This document shows positions 63,220-64,000 of a DNA stretch of 64,000 bases, piece after piece. Location: contig WPIO01000020.1 of the NCBI GenBank assembly GCA_009760855.2, positions 62,001 to 126,000 on the forward strand, read 5' to 3'. A program made the translations under genes and the position numbers. The stretch comes from Cristatella mucedo (Eukaryota; Bryozoa; Phylactolaemata; Cristatellidae). The notes below the pieces were generated by a model. It searched no databases. It was given only the letters and a program-made list of their open reading frames with translations, and was not told the DNA's origin. Within the stretch, counting starts at the first letter, position 1. Every line of letters starts with the position of its first letter.

Positions 63220-63915
63220 CCTTGGGTCATCCTCTCAAGTTTCAAGACCTCACCCTCAAGATTGGTTCATCTAGCATCACTCCAGTGACGTCTGCATTCT
63301 ATCTTGGCATGCAATTCCAAAAAAGACTAGTCATTGAATGAGAACATTGCTTCCAGTGTCAAGTCAACCTACTTTTCGAAGCTTAGACAAGAATACCAAA
63401 CTAGTTCACACGTTAGTGACATCGCCTCTAGATTACTGCAATTTTCTTTATTCATGCCTCCCGATCTGTACTTTTAGTCGTCTTCAACTGGTGAAAAACT
63501 TAGCAGCTCGTCTGGTCGGTCATTAACGACATAGCTCATACACCACTTCTGTCTGAGCTGCACTAGCTCCCCTACCAAGCATCGAATCGACTTCAAGACA
63601 TTCTGTCTGGCTTACAGGTCGCGTCACTCGCTAGCACCAGCCTTGACCTATCTAACTTCTTTGTGCCTCCAGTCACGTGCTCTCAAAGCAACCGCTCCTC
63701 GACTTCAACTCATCTCGCTGAAATCTTTCGGCGATCGGATCTTCAGTTCGAATGCACCAAAAGTTGGGACTCGCTTTTCGACTTCGGTCACCGCCTGTAT
63801 TGACTTTGTGCCATTCAAGTCTCAGCCGAAGACGAATCTGTTACACTCAGCTTTCCTTCCACCCCAAGCAACTTGTCTTTTTTCTGTGTGCTCTGTGTGC
63901 TTACATGTGTAAGAC
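63220..63915 (+). mobile_element. LINE A-related copy, degenerate
   Basis: Broken frames read LVHTLVTSPLDYCNFLYSCL, RLQLVKNLAARLVGH, SLKSFGDRIFSSNAPK and PFKSQPKTNLLHSAF. It is more diverged than the others and may be a separate subfamily. No tail was found. Confidence 0.75.
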
Positions 63916-64000
63916 TCAATGCATGTTACTAGCATAAGGGCCAACCGATCAGTGGCCCTGAGTGTCTTCTGGTCTACTTTGGCAGGCTGGCCCTAACATG

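Overview
The window is nuclear DNA of an animal, most likely a non-vertebrate metazoan. It holds one large spliced host gene set among decayed retroelements, tRNA-headed SINEs and long microsatellites. Intron-rich genes, CR1/L2-like LINEs with (ATT)n tails and a Tigger-type transposase remnant all point to an animal; the species cannot be named from this sequence.

The main gene is UBA6, the E1 enzyme that activates ubiquitin and FAT10. It lies on the minus strand from about 62.7 kb to 20.2 kb. I placed 22 exons whose splice phases agree at every junction that can be checked. They run from the end of the first catalytic half-domain, through the second adenylation domain and the catalytic cysteine domain, to the C-terminal ubiquitin-fold domain and stop codon. 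The N-terminal exons lie beyond the right edge. One short exon, between 25.1 and 20.3 kb, was not found. Open reading frames longer than the exons in this interval are almost all retroelement debris or low-complexity sequence.

Left of UBA6 (1-20 kb) the order is: a degenerate Ty3/gypsy element with both LTRs (160-4036); two copies of a dispersed repeat 'X', the first split by later insertions; CR1/L2-like LINE 3' ends; a Tigger transposase remnant (about 9 kb, minus); the first two exons of an unidentified gene with an N-terminal hydrophobic segment (10.6-10.9 kb, minus); an AT-rich 1.8-kb virus-like or Maverick-like insertion with an integrase (11.4-13.2 kb); and one exon resembling the C-terminus of CDK5RAP3 (17 kb, plus).

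Two LINE families and two SINE families recur. LINE A ends in a short hairpin (AAAGCGCC...GGCGCTTT) followed by (ATT)n. LINE B has a different 3' end and retains YADD reverse transcriptase cores. SINE S1 carries a LINE A-like tail; SINE S2 has another tail. Several copies sit inside UBA6 introns, including a head-to-head S2 pair in the interval before the last exon. Introns also hold long (GA)n/(GACA)n, (TC)n, (CA)n and (TC)n/(TCTG)n arrays.
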